Assembly (NCBI GenBank): GCA_964453645.1 | Contig: CAYVRJ010000001.1 | Coordinates: 186,001 to 250,000, forward strand | Direction: 5' to 3' | Length of the DNA stretch: 64,000 bases | From: CAYVRJ01 sp964453645 | GTDB taxonomy: Bacteria; Bacillota; Clostridia; Christensenellales; JAWKQI01 | In this document: positions 9,380 to 17,516 of the stretch, piece after piece | Numbering within the stretch: the first letter of the stretch is position 1 | Layout of the letters: every line of letters begins with the position of its first letter | Translations under genes and position numbers: made by a program | The notes under the pieces: generated by a model | Told to the model about the DNA's origin: nothing | Seen by the model: the letters and a program-made list of their open reading frames with translations, nothing else | Database searches by the model: none

Positions 9380-9712
9380 ATGAAGAAATATTTACTGGTC
9401 ATCGAAGTGAAGCCGGAGTTTGCAAAGGAATACGTGGATATTCACTTAAACCCTTGGAGAGAGATGCTGGAAGCAATTCGTGATGGTGGTTACACCAAGG
9501 AAGTGATTTTTTATCACAAGAACCAAAGCATTATTTACTTTGAGTGCCCTGATGACACCACGTTTGAGGAGTGCAACGAGCGGGTGCGGGCGACGGATAT
9601 TTGCAAGAAGTGGGATGTTACGGTTTGCCCCTGGTTTGCGGCTGATCCCGTTGTGTGCGAAAAGATATTTGATCTGGAACAGCAGCTCGAGGGCACACTA
9701 AAGCCGGATTGA
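9380..9712 (+). CDS. rhaM: L-rhamnose mutarotase
   Basis: About 110 residues of the rhamnose mutarotase family, which interconverts alpha and beta anomers of L-rhamnose and so feeds RhaA. The compact ferredoxin-like fold is recognisable by KYLLVIEVKPEFAKEYVDIH at the start, the HLNPWREMLEAI stretch, and a Trp-rich end (CKKWDVTVCPWF). The ATG at 9380 has AGAGGAG eight bases upstream and is preferred to the GTG at 9374. The gene is directly downstream of glycerate kinase, supporting a sugar-degradation operon with rhaA. Confidence 0.9.
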   Translation: MKKYLLVIEVKPEFAKEYVDIHLNPWREMLEAIRDGGYTKEVIFYHKNQSIIYFECPDDTTFEECNERVRATDICKKWDVTVCPWFAADPVVCEKIFDLEQQLEGTLKPD

Positions 9713-9715
9713 TGG

Positions 9716-9905
9716 GAAAGTGAAACTTTTTAAGGGGGAATGATTCCCCCTTGACCCCTCTTAGCGCAAAGCTAGCGCTTTGCTAACATGTTATAATATA
9801 TAATACGTCTTAGCAAAGCGTTAGCTTTGCGTTAAGAAGTTTTTGGGGTTTTCAGGGGGATTTTTACAAAAATCCCCCTGAACGGGTGTGGGCTTAAGCC
9901 CACGT
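9716..9905 (-). repeat. Palindromic intergenic repeat, copy B (inverted relative to copy A)
   Basis: Fills the space between two convergent genes. It contains four hairpins: arms AAGGGGGAAT/ATTCCCCCTT (9732-9752); a long imperfect pair TTAGCGCAAAG.. and ..CTTTGCGTTAA (about 9760-9836) separated by an AT-rich centre; perfect arms TCAGGGGGATTTTT/AAAAATCCCCCTGA (9852-9881); and GTGGGCTTAAGCCCAC (9888-9903). The outer modules are the reverse complement of copy A at 8033-8240, while the central TTAGCG module is absent from copy A. It may also terminate transcription from both sides. Confidence 0.85.
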
Positions 9906-9909
9906 ATAA

Positions 9910-10548
9910 CTATAGTCCCTCGCCCATCACCCGCTTGGCAAGTATAACCATCAGTCGGAGGGTGGCACCCTGCTCGAAACTGCGAATATCCAACCCCGTC
10001 AGCTTCTTAATCTTCTCAATGCGATAGAGTAACGTGTTGCGGTGAATAAACAACTTTCGCGCAGCATTACTCAAATTAAACTTCTCATTAAAACACTCAT
10101 TCATCGTCTCAAATAAATGCCCAAAAAGTAACTCCTGCTCATTCATTAAACTTGCGCACATCTGCCGGGCAACCGAAATATCAACAGCATAGGCAATGCG
10201 CTCCAGTGACATCTCCTCGTAGGTGCAAAGGTTCTTGGAAGGCGCCTGCTGCTTGAGTATGCCAATGCATTCCTTGAGCTGTCGTTGTACCTCATGGTTA
10301 TCCTGCCCAAAAGGGTTGTGACGGCAAATGCAAATGCGCACAAAAGACCCCAACTCTTCGGAGAGAGCCAATCCCAGCGCAGACAACAATTCATCATTTT
10401 TGGAAATCACCAAGAGTCCCCCGTCCACACTGTGAACGTCAATACTTTCACCCGAAAAGCTGGAGAGGGATTCCATTGCCGAAGCCTGCTCCTCGCACTC
10501 TATAAACATGTACGATAAATGAGGGGTTTCTGATTTACTTTGTCTCAT
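9910..10548 (-). CDS. PucR/CdaR-type transcriptional regulator
   Basis: About 212 residues. The C-terminal 60 residues match the PucR-type helix-turn-helix (NLSNAARKLFIHRNTLLYRIE), and the middle resembles the GGDEF-like domain of sugar-diacid regulators (CdaR). The usual N-terminal ligand domain is missing, so this is a short family member. An ATG at 10548 is used; a TTG at 10566 would add six residues. It is divergent from the SDR gene and convergent with the rhamnose/glycerate genes. CdaR relatives control glycerate and glucarate genes, so control of the glycerate kinase operon is plausible but unproven. Confidence 0.82.
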   Translation of the reverse strand: MRQSKSETPHLSYMFIECEEQASAMESLSSFSGESIDVHSVDGGLLVISKNDELLSALGLALSEELGSFVRICICRHNPFGQDNHEVQRQLKECIGILKQQAPSKNLCTYEEMSLERIAYAVDISVARQMCASLMNEQELLFGHLFETMNECFNEKFNLSNAARKLFIHRNTLLYRIEKIKKLTGLDIRSFEQGATLRLMVILAKRVMGEGL

Positions 10549-10590
10549 AAACCTATCATAGCGCAAAATCTCAGTTCACGCTACTGACAA

Positions 10591-10619
10591 ATTACACAAT
10601 TTTTTGACACAGGAGTCAA
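10591..10619 (-). promoter_or_regulatory. Promoter of the PucR-type regulator with overlapping inverted repeat
   Basis: On the minus strand: TTGACT (10619-10614), 17 bases, TGTAAT (10596-10591). An inverted repeat TTGAC-N7-GTCAA (10603-10619) overlaps the -35 box and could be an autoregulatory operator. Confidence 0.55.
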
Positions 10620-10677
10620 CACAACCCCAGCAGCTTTATTCCTATACACATTTTCCAATAAATACGTTTCATTTTCG

Positions 10678-10706
10678 TTGACACTTTTTCGTATGTTATA
10701 TATAAT
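10678..10706 (+). promoter_or_regulatory. Consensus sigma-A promoter of the SDR-activase operon
   Basis: TTGACA (10678-10683), 17-base spacer, TATAAT (10701-10706): a perfect match. TTTCATTTTCG overlaps the -35 box and ACTTTTTCG follows within the spacer, resembling TTTC-repeat operators of DeoR-family repressors; a DeoR gene lies 4 kb downstream. Confidence 0.85.
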
Positions 10707-10734
10707 ATTACAAATGAAATGTGAGGAGTTTTAT

Positions 10735-11484
10735 ATGAACGTTATAATAACCGGTGCAACCTCAGGCATTGGACTGAGCGCAACGAAGCTTTTTTTAGAG
10801 AGAGGGTGGAAGGTTGTGATGGTGGCCTCCTCCGAGGACCGGGGCGAAACTCTGGTGAAGGAATTTAACCAGCAGGGTTTTCAACACGTCTACTTTTGCC
10901 GGTGCAATGTATCTAAATCCGCCGAAGTGAAAAATCTGTTTGACTTTGCGATGGAAAAGCTGGGTAAAATCCACAGCATCGTCAACAACGCTGGGGTGTG
11001 GAGCAGTGGGGAGCTGCATCAAACGGAAGAAGACGTTTGGGATTGGATCATTGACGTAAACATTAAATCCATTTACCTCACTGCAAAATACTTTATTCCT
11101 CATATGATCGAAAACGGTGGAGGCACTATTGTGAACACAGCTTCGGTTTCGGGGCTGCTGGGGGATTACAACATGGCTGCCTATAACGCTGCCAAGGGTG
11201 GGGTGGTCAATCTTGTGCGGGCAATGGCCTTAGACTACGGAAAGTACAACATCCGGGTGAACAGCGTGTGCCCGTCTGCCTGCGCAACGCCCCTGTTTAT
11301 GGCAAATCCCCCTGAAGTGGTGGATCAGTTTAATCAGCAAAACCCACTAAAGCGCATATGCACCCCCGAAGAGGTGGCCAAATCCATTTATTTCTTAGCC
11401 TCAGACGAATCCAGTTCCTGCAACGGCGTGAACTTACCCGTTTCCGGGGGTATAGATGTGAGCACAGGCCAGCCGGTACAGTGA
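10735..11484 (+). CDS. SDR-family NAD(P)-dependent dehydrogenase
   Basis: 249 residues of the classical short-chain dehydrogenase family. The nucleotide-binding TGATSGIG motif is at 6-13, the NNAG motif follows near 82, and the catalytic Ser137, Tyr150 and Lys154 (YNAAK) are all present. The C terminus carries the usual PVSGG(I)D stretch. Likely oxidises or reduces a hydroxyl/keto group of a polyol or sugar in the cytosol. GAGGAG eight bases before the ATG at 10735 sets the start. It lies 10 bases before the glycyl-radical activase, so its substrate is probably the substrate or product of the neighbouring radical enzyme. Confidence 0.92.
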   Translation: MNVIITGATSGIGLSATKLFLERGWKVVMVASSEDRGETLVKEFNQQGFQHVYFCRCNVSKSAEVKNLFDFAMEKLGKIHSIVNNAGVWSSGELHQTEEDVWDWIIDVNIKSIYLTAKYFIPHMIENGGGTIVNTASVSGLLGDYNMAAYNAAKGGVVNLVRAMALDYGKYNIRVNSVCPSACATPLFMANPPEVVDQFNQQNPLKRICTPEEVAKSIYFLASDESSSCNGVNLPVSGGIDVSTGQPVQ

Positions 11485-11494
11485 GGAGTTTCAA

Positions 11495-12223
11495 ATGAAA
11501 GCACAATTGTTTAACATTCAAAGATTCAGCATACACGATGGCAACGGGATTAGAACCACATTTTTCTTTAAGGGTTGCCCCTTAAACTGCCGGTGGTGTT
11601 CCAACCCCGAGTGCAACCTGCCCTATCAGAGTGACAAGCGTTATTCTCTGGAAGAACTGATGAAAATTGCCTTAGCCGACGTGGAGTTTTATAAAACTTC
11701 GGGAGGTGGGGTCACACTGTCGGGGGGAGAACCCCTGCAACACCCCATGGCTTTGGATTTCTTAAAAGCATTAAAAAGTGAAAATATCCACACATGTGTG
11801 GAAACCAGTGGATACGTGACCAGCTCGGTTTTTGCAGAAGCGCTGCCCTACATCGACCAGTTGTACTACGACTTTAAGCACCCCGACACGGATGCACACA
11901 AGGAACAAACGGATGTGGGTAACGGACTCATTCTTGAAAACGCAAAGATTGCCATGGATCGGGGGGCCAACTTAGTTGCCCGAATCCCCGTGATCAAAGG
12001 GTATAACGATACGGAAGAGGCGACCCAGGGATATGTGACATTGTTTCAAAAATTGGGGATACAGTGCGTTCACCTGCTGCCCTTCCACCAGTTTGGGGAG
12101 AAGAAGTGGGAGGAGTTGGGGCTCACATACGCCTTAAAGGGGATACCCAGTATGAAAGAGGAGGAACTGTACCCCATGCAGATGCGGTTGTCACAGGTGT
12201 GCACCGTTCAAATTGGTGGTTGA
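11495..12223 (+). CDS. Glycyl-radical enzyme activase, compact form without ferredoxin insert
   Basis: 242-residue radical SAM protein. The cluster-binding motif CPLNCRWC (C-x3-C-x2-C) near residue 29-36 binds the [4Fe-4S] that cleaves S-adenosylmethionine, and GGGVTLSGGEPL is the SAM-binding glycine motif. Unlike the second activase in this window (25639-26520) it has no CxxCxxCxxxC ferredoxin pair after the radical SAM motif and resembles the short PflA type. It should install the glycyl radical on the enzyme encoded at 12421-14823. The gene is translated from GAGGAG and forms an operon with the SDR; the enzyme itself has its own promoter. Confidence 0.92.
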   Translation: MKAQLFNIQRFSIHDGNGIRTTFFFKGCPLNCRWCSNPECNLPYQSDKRYSLEELMKIALADVEFYKTSGGGVTLSGGEPLQHPMALDFLKALKSENIHTCVETSGYVTSSVFAEALPYIDQLYYDFKHPDTDAHKEQTDVGNGLILENAKIAMDRGANLVARIPVIKGYNDTEEATQGYVTLFQKLGIQCVHLLPFHQFGEKKWEELGLTYALKGIPSMKEEELYPMQMRLSQVCTVQIGG

Positions 12224-12257
12224 TTTTGACAGTGTATTTCAAACACAAATACATTAC

Positions 12258-12269
12258 TTTCATATGAAA
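12258..12269. promoter_or_regulatory. Possible operator upstream of the first radical enzyme
   Basis: Perfect palindrome TTTCATATGAAA, 18 bases before the -35 box of the promoter at 12288. It shares the TTTCA half-site with sequences at the other promoters of this cluster. Confidence 0.3.
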
Positions 12270-12287
12270 TTTATTTTGTTTTATATG

Positions 12288-12316
12288 TTGACAAAACGGT
12301 TGTAGTATACTATATT
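12288..12316 (+). promoter_or_regulatory. Sigma-A promoter of the first glycyl radical enzyme
   Basis: TTGACA (12288-12293), 17-base spacer, TATATT (12311-12316). It leaves an untranslated leader of about 95 bases containing a small hairpin GCCG/CGGC near 12390; no known riboswitch was recognised. Confidence 0.75.
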
Positions 12317-12420
12317 AAAAGTAAGAGATCATCAGTGGGTACAAGTATAATTGAAGTTTAGTGTAAGCTACTCTCAATGGCGATTTGTGCCGCAAGTGAA
12401 ACGGCGGAATGGAGTTTTAT

Positions 12421-14823
12421 ATGAACAACTATTTTGGAAATTCAAGCGAACGCATAACAAACTTTAGAGAAGAATTGTTAAATCTAAAACCGTCTATCTG
12501 CACCCAACGAGCTGTGTTCACCACCCAAACCTATCAGGAACACGCCGACAAGCAGGTGGTGCTAAAACGGGCATACCTTTTAAAAAATGTTCTTGCAAAC
12601 ATGGATATATACATCGAACCCCAAACCCTGTTGGTGGGAAATCAAGCCAGTGCAAACAGAGCGGCACCCATTTTCCCCGAATACGCCATGGATTGGGTGG
12701 TTGCGGAACTGGATGAATTTGAGAAGCGGGATGGCGATGTGTTCACCATTTCGGAAGAAAACAAGCAAGTTCTCAGGGAACTCTCTCCCTTTTGGAAAAA
12801 TAAAACGGTGAAAGACAAGGGTTACTCCGCTTTCCCCCAAGATTCAAGACTGCTCTACGATTTGGGTATCATCAAAGCTGAGGGTAATATTACCTCGGGA
12901 GATGCCCACATTGCCGTGAACTACGGCGAAATGCTAAAAGTGGGTCTTTTAGCATACAAACAAAAGGCAATAGAAGCAAAAAACAAATTGGATTTGGCTG
13001 TCTTTGAAAACCTGAAGAAAGTTTATTTTTACGAAGCCATTGAAATTGTCATCGATGCGGTGATTGATTTTAGCGAACGTTATGCCGATTTGGCAGAAAA
13101 AATGGCAGCCAGTGCTGAAACACAGCGAAAACAGGAACTGCTGGAGATTGCAAGGATATGCAGAAAGGTGCCAAGACACCCAGCAACAACCTTCCACGAA
13201 GCCATTCAGGCCGTGTGGTTTGTGCACTTGGTGCTGCAAATCGAATCCAACGGACACTCCCTCTCCTACGGCAGGTTGGATCAATACGCCTATCCGTACT
13301 ACAAATATTCTTTGGAAAACGGGTGCAGCCAGGAGCAGCTCAGCGAGATTCTGGAGAACCTGTGGTTAAAAACATTTACAATTAACAAAGTGCGCAGTTG
13401 GTCCCACACGCGGTTTTCGGCGGGAAGCCCCCTGTATCAAAACGTGACCATCGGCGGTCAAACCATGGACGAAAAGGATGCGGTGAACGAACTGTCCTTT
13501 GCAGTGCTCAAGAGCGTTGCCCGCATACGTCTGCCCCAGCCCAACTTGACGGTGCGCTATCACCAGGGGTTGACCCAGGAGTTTATGCGGGAGTGCGTGG
13601 AAGTCATTCGCTTGGGATTTGGAATGCCTGCATTCAACAGCGACGAAATTATCATTCCTTCCTTTATTGAAAAGGGCGTATCCCACGACGATGCCTATAA
13701 TTACAGCGCCATCGGCTGTGTGGAAGTGGCAGTGCCGGGCAAGTGGGGGTATCGCTGCACGGGTATGAGTTTCTTGAATTTCCCAAGAACGCTGCTCATC
13801 GCCCTCAACGACGGTGTGGAGATTCAAAGCGGTAAGCGGGTGTGCAAGGGTTACGGCCACTTTAAGGACTTTACTTCCTTTGATCAAGTGATGAAAGCTT
13901 GGGACAACACGATTCGGGATTTCACCCGCCACTCGGTCATCATCGATTCCTGTGCCGATTTGGTGCTGGAACAGGAAGTGCCCGACATCCTCTGCTCGGC
14001 CTTGACGGACGACTGCATCGGCAGGGGCAAGCATCTAAAAGAGGGGGGAGCGGTATACGACTTCATCAGCGGATTGCAGGTGGGTATCGCCAACTTGGGA
14101 GATTCCTTAGCTGCCATTAAGAAGTGTGTGTTTGAAGATCAGTCGCTCACAGCCGATCAGGTGTGGGAAGCGCTGATGAACAACTTTGAAGGTCAAGAAG
14201 GGGAGAGGATTCGCAAGGTTTTAGAGACCCAAGCCCCCAAATACGGCAACGACGACGATTACGTAGATTCCCTCGTGGTAGAAGCCTATGACAGCTACAT
14301 CGATGAAATTGCAAAATATAAAAATACCCGTTACGGCAGAGGCCCCATTGGCGGCTGCTACTACGCCGGAACGTCCTCCATATCGGCAAACGTACCCCAG
14401 GGTGCGGGCACAACGGCAACCCCCGACGGCAGAAAAGCCGGGGAACCCTTGGCAGAGGGGTGTTCCCCCAGCCATGCAATGGATGTGAACGGCCCCACGG
14501 GCGTGTTTAAAACGGTTTCCAAGCTGCGCACCGACAAGATCACCGGGGGCGTACTGCTCAACCAAAAGGTGGTTCCCGCCATGCTGGAAAAGGACAGGGA
14601 CAAAGAAAAGTTAATCATGCTGCTGCGCACTTTCTTTAATGCACTGAAGGGTTTTCACGTCCAATACAACGTGGTTTCCAAGGAGACCATGCTGGACGCA
14701 CAAAAACACCCCGAAAAACACAGGGATTTAATCGTGCGGGTGGCTGGATACAGCGCATTCTTTAACGCACTGTCCAAGCAGACACAAGACGACATCATTG
14801 CCCGAACAGAGCACGTATTGTGA
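12421..14823 (+). CDS. Glycyl radical enzyme, dehydratase-type, substrate unknown (GRE1)
   Basis: 800 residues, the usual length for the pyruvate formate-lyase superfamily. The thiyl-radical cysteine is Cys433 in GCVEVAVPGK, with Glu435 two residues later; the C-x-E arrangement marks eliminases and dehydratases rather than pyruvate formate-lyase, which has two adjacent cysteines. The glycyl radical site is Gly776 in RVAGYSAFF, 25 residues from the end. Active-site flanks differ from those I remember for glycerol/propanediol dehydratase (GCVEPQ), CutC and HypD, so the reaction is probably a radical dehydration or C-X cleavage of an unassigned substrate. GGAG six bases before the ATG at 12421 supports the start. 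The cognate activase and an SDR lie upstream, and DeoR/ROK/AraC genes follow. Confidence 0.93.
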   Translation: MNNYFGNSSERITNFREELLNLKPSICTQRAVFTTQTYQEHADKQVVLKRAYLLKNVLANMDIYIEPQTLLVGNQASANRAAPIFPEYAMDWVVAELDEFEKRDGDVFTISEENKQVLRELSPFWKNKTVKDKGYSAFPQDSRLLYDLGIIKAEGNITSGDAHIAVNYGEMLKVGLLAYKQKAIEAKNKLDLAVFENLKKVYFYEAIEIVIDAVIDFSERYADLAEKMAASAETQRKQELLEIARICRKVPRHPATTFHEAIQAVWFVHLVLQIESNGHSLSYGRLDQYAYPYYKYSLENGCSQEQLSEILENLWLKTFTINKVRSWSHTRFSAGSPLYQNVTIGGQTMDEKDAVNELSFAVLKSVARIRLPQPNLTVRYHQGLTQEFMRECVEVIRLGFGMPAFNSDEIIIPSFIEKGVSHDDAYNYSAIGCVEVAVPGKWGYRCTGMSFLNFPRTLLIALNDGVEIQSGKRVCKGYGHFKDFTSFDQVMKAWDNTIRDFTRHSVIIDSCADLVLEQEVPDILCSALTDDCIGRGKHLKEGGAVYDFISGLQVGIANLGDSLAAIKKCVFEDQSLTADQVWEALMNNFEGQEGERIRKVLETQAPKYGNDDDYVDSLVVEAYDSYIDEIAKYKNTRYGRGPIGGCYYAGTSSISANVPQGAGTTATPDGRKAGEPLAEGCSPSHAMDVNGPTGVFKTVSKLRTDKITGGVLLNQKVVPAMLEKDRDKEKLIMLLRTFFNALKGFHVQYNVVSKETMLDAQKHPEKHRDLIVRVAGYSAFFNALSKQTQDDIIARTEHVL

Positions 14824-14840
14824 CAATTTGAAATATATTC

Positions 14841-14870
14841 TTGTTGACTTCGAAAGTGAAAGTGTATACA
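14841..14870 (+). promoter_or_regulatory. Candidate promoter and operator of the DeoR-ROK-AraC genes
   Basis: TTGTTG (14841-14846), 18 bases, TATACA (14865-14870). The spacer contains CGAAAGTGAAAG, whose complement CTTTCACTTTCG resembles the TTTCATTTTCG at 10668-10678. Autoregulation by the DeoR protein is plausible. Confidence 0.45.
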
Positions 14871-14904
14871 ATTGAAATATAGATCACTCATTTCGGAGGA
14901 TGAT

Positions 14905-15657
14905 ATGCACAAACGTCATTTAAAGATTATTGAGAAACTGAGCGAAAATGAAAAGATTGACGTAAGTGTTTTGGCGGAGTGTATGAACGTTTCCCAAGTG
15001 ACCATCCGCAAAGACCTTGCGGTGTTGGAACAGCAGGGGTTGCTCAAACGCTCCCACGGAAGTGCCATTTTGGCGTCCAGCGACGATATCAATTACCGCA
15101 TGGCCTACTCCTACGAAGTAAAAAAGAGAATCGCCAAGATTGCGGCACAAGATATTCGCAATGGCGACACGGTCATGATCGAGTCTGGCTCCACATGTGC
15201 ACTGCTTGCAACAGAGCTGGCCACCAATTTTAGAGATATCACCATTGTCACCAACTCCGCTTTTATAGCCGAATACATTCGGTTTTTAAGCGGAGCTAGG
15301 GTGGTTTTGCTGGGTGGAGATTACGACCCCGCAGCACGGGTGATGGTGGGACCCTTGGTAAAGATTTGCGCAAGGGAATACCACGTGGAGAAATATTTTG
15401 TGGGAGTGGATGGCTTTTCCTCGGACTACGGCTTCCACAACCTAAACATCATGCGTGCGGAGACCATTCGGATTATGGCAAAGTCTGCTGAGCAGACCAT
15501 TGTACTCACCGACTCCAGTAAATTCGCAAAGCGCTCGGTGAACAAACAGTTGGCCTTGAGTGAAGTTTCGGAAGTGATCACCGATGACGGCATCGACAAA
15601 GATACATACGATTTTTTGACCAACAAGGGCATTGTTGTGAAAACCGTTAACCAGTGA
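14905..15657 (+). CDS. DeoR-family sugar-responsive repressor
   Basis: 250 residues. The N terminus carries the DeoR winged helix (VSVLAECMNVSQVTIRKDL, about 23-41) and a GLLKRSHGSA wing. The C-terminal sensor domain has IESGST, VTNS and LLGG motifs that bind a phosphorylated sugar. CGGAGG upstream of the ATG at 14905 fixes the start over an earlier in-frame ATG. It sits between GRE1 and the ROK kinase, whose product would be a natural effector, so it likely represses this cluster. Confidence 0.92.
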   Translation: MHKRHLKIIEKLSENEKIDVSVLAECMNVSQVTIRKDLAVLEQQGLLKRSHGSAILASSDDINYRMAYSYEVKKRIAKIAAQDIRNGDTVMIESGSTCALLATELATNFRDITIVTNSAFIAEYIRFLSGARVVLLGGDYDPAARVMVGPLVKICAREYHVEKYFVGVDGFSSDYGFHNLNIMRAETIRIMAKSAEQTIVLTDSSKFAKRSVNKQLALSEVSEVITDDGIDKDTYDFLTNKGIVVKTVNQ

Positions 15658-15731
15658 CAGAAATTCCCTGTACGGACGTTTGAGAAGAGTAGCATTTGTA
15701 CAATACTGAAAAGTTGTTTGGGAGGTTGGCT

Positions 15732-16667
15732 TTGGAACAATACATTATCGGCATAGATGCAGGCGGTACAAAGACGGCATACGGGCTGTTTTTGGGCAGT
15801 GTGTTGGTGGATCGGGTGCAGCACCCCACGGACATCGTGGCCGATGGGGCAACATTCTCGGATAAAGTTGTTCAAACGGTCAACGAACTGCTTGTGAAAC
15901 ACAACCTCACCATTGGAGATTTAAAGGGAATTGGCGTGTGTATGCCCTCGTTTATTATGTTTGACGAAGGGTATATTTGCTTGACTTCCGCCATGACAAA
16001 CATTAAAGAATTTCCCATGCGGCAATATCTCTATGAGAGACTGCCCACCAAAATCGTGTTGGACAACGATGCCAACTGTGCAGCACTTGCCGAACACAGG
16101 CACGGTGCGGGTAGGGGCAGCAAACACATGATGTATGTGGCCACCAGCACAGGTATTGGCGGGGGTATCATCATCGATAAAAAAGTGTTTCGGGGCAGCT
16201 ACGGTTTTGCCGGAGAGTGCGGGCACATGCTCATCACCCCGGACATAGGTGTTGAGTGCGGGTGCGAGAACAAGGGCTGTTTTATGTCCTATGCCTCGGG
16301 CAGGTTTGCTCCCATGCATGTGAAACAAAAGTTAAAAGAGGGCAGAGAGAGCATTCTTAGCCAATACGACGACATCACCGGTGAGCGGTTGCTCAACGCA
16401 TATTATGAAAACGACGAATTAGCAGTGGAAACCGTATGCAGCATGGCGCACTATATCGCCGTCTGCGTATTTAACATATATCAGTTGCTCAACATCAATC
16501 TATACGTCTTTGGCGGTGGGTTGGTGAACTTTGGAGATATTATTTTTGACAGAGTGCGGAGCGAATTTGCACGGTTCGATCACATTGGCAAACCTGTGCA
16601 CTTTACTTTTGCAGAGCTTGAAAAGGATTTTGGCATCATCGGAGCAGCAGAGCTGATCAACGAGTAG
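15732..16667 (+). CDS. ROK-family sugar kinase
   Basis: 311 residues. The ATP-phosphate motif is DAGGTKTAYG near the N terminus, the catalytic region contains LDNDANCAAL, and a ROK zinc motif appears as CGCENKGC. Cytosolic kinase for a hexose or derivative; the substrate is unknown. A TTG start at 15732 is chosen because GGAGG lies at 15721-15725, six bases away, and the protein then begins just before the first beta strand. It is 10 bases from the AraC gene and probably co-transcribed with DeoR. Confidence 0.9.
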   Translation: MEQYIIGIDAGGTKTAYGLFLGSVLVDRVQHPTDIVADGATFSDKVVQTVNELLVKHNLTIGDLKGIGVCMPSFIMFDEGYICLTSAMTNIKEFPMRQYLYERLPTKIVLDNDANCAALAEHRHGAGRGSKHMMYVATSTGIGGGIIIDKKVFRGSYGFAGECGHMLITPDIGVECGCENKGCFMSYASGRFAPMHVKQKLKEGRESILSQYDDITGERLLNAYYENDELAVETVCSMAHYIAVCVFNIYQLLNINLYVFGGGLVNFGDIIFDRVRSEFARFDHIGKPVHFTFAELEKDFGIIGAAELINE

Positions 16668-16676
16668 TAGAAGCGT

Positions 16677-17516
16677 ATGGCTAAAGCAGTCACTGACAAC
16701 AACTTCATCAACTGGGCGGAGGGTTTTGAACAGGCCCTCAACAAGAGCGACATTCAAGTGATGTTTTGCGAGCAGTTCGATGAAAAGAGTGAGATTTGGA
16801 ATTTTAAGCGGCACAAGCACGACTTTATCGAAATGTTATATTTCGTTTGCGGCAGTGCGGCAGTATATTCGGACGATACCCCCGTGGACGCAAGTTTTTA
16901 CGACATCGTCATCTATCCCAAGGGCATGTACCATCAGGAACAGTTGAGCCCCAACCGTCACCACGAGGTGATCTGCCTGTGGGTGGACGTACCCGGTTTG
17001 GTTCTTCCCGGCATCATTCACGTTCAGGACAAAGCTGCAAAGCTCAAGTGGCTGATGGAATCCCTGCACGCTGAATACAAGAGCAAAAATCCCTCAGTAA
17101 CATTAATCAACTATTATGTCAAGACTGCGGCAATCCTCATATCCCGGGAGTATCACTTAACCAAACAAGTGGACGATCCCGTGAGCCGGGTGCTCATGTA
17201 TATGCAGGATCACTTTAAAGAGAGAATCACTGTGGAGCAGTTGTCCGACATCATCTACTTGAGCCAATCCTACTTGAGCAGAATCTTTCGCCAAAGGATG
17301 GGGCTTTCCATCATGGAGTATTTGTGTTTACTCCGCATCGACGAAGCGAAGAAGAGTTTTTCCACTTCTAACGCATCGGTGGAAGAGGTTTCGTATCAGG
17401 TGGGTTACAACTCCCCCAAGTACTTTTGCAGGGCATTTAAGAAAATCGAGGGGATATCCCCCCGGGAGTTTAAAACGGTGAACAAACAGAAAAAGGAGAG
17501 GTTTGGCGTTCAATAA
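16677..17516 (+). CDS. AraC-family transcriptional regulator
   Basis: 279 residues. An N-terminal cupin-like sensing domain contains the HKHDFIEMLYF motif, and the C-terminal double helix-turn-helix is intact (YLSQSYLSRIFRQRMG and VSYQVGYNSPKYFCRAFK). It probably activates the importer/GRE2 operon that begins about 310 bases downstream in response to the imported substrate. No clear ribosome-binding site is visible, which fits translation coupled to the ROK gene. Confidence 0.92.
   Translation: MAKAVTDNNFINWAEGFEQALNKSDIQVMFCEQFDEKSEIWNFKRHKHDFIEMLYFVCGSAAVYSDDTPVDASFYDIVIYPKGMYHQEQLSPNRHHEVICLWVDVPGLVLPGIIHVQDKAAKLKWLMESLHAEYKSKNPSVTLINYYVKTAAILISREYHLTKQVDDPVSRVLMYMQDHFKERITVEQLSDIIYLSQSYLSRIFRQRMGLSIMEYLCLLRIDEAKKSFSTSNASVEEVSYQVGYNSPKYFCRAFKKIEGISPREFKTVNKQKKERFGVQ

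Noticed and set aside
9716..9905. Insertion sequence or CRISPR remnant
   Set aside because: No transposase frame, no regularly spaced repeats; the structure is a set of different hairpins.
12421..14823. Annotating GRE1 (and GRE2) as pyruvate formate-lyase
   Set aside because: Pyruvate formate-lyase has adjacent active-site cysteines; both proteins have a single Cys followed by V-E, the dehydratase/eliminase pattern.
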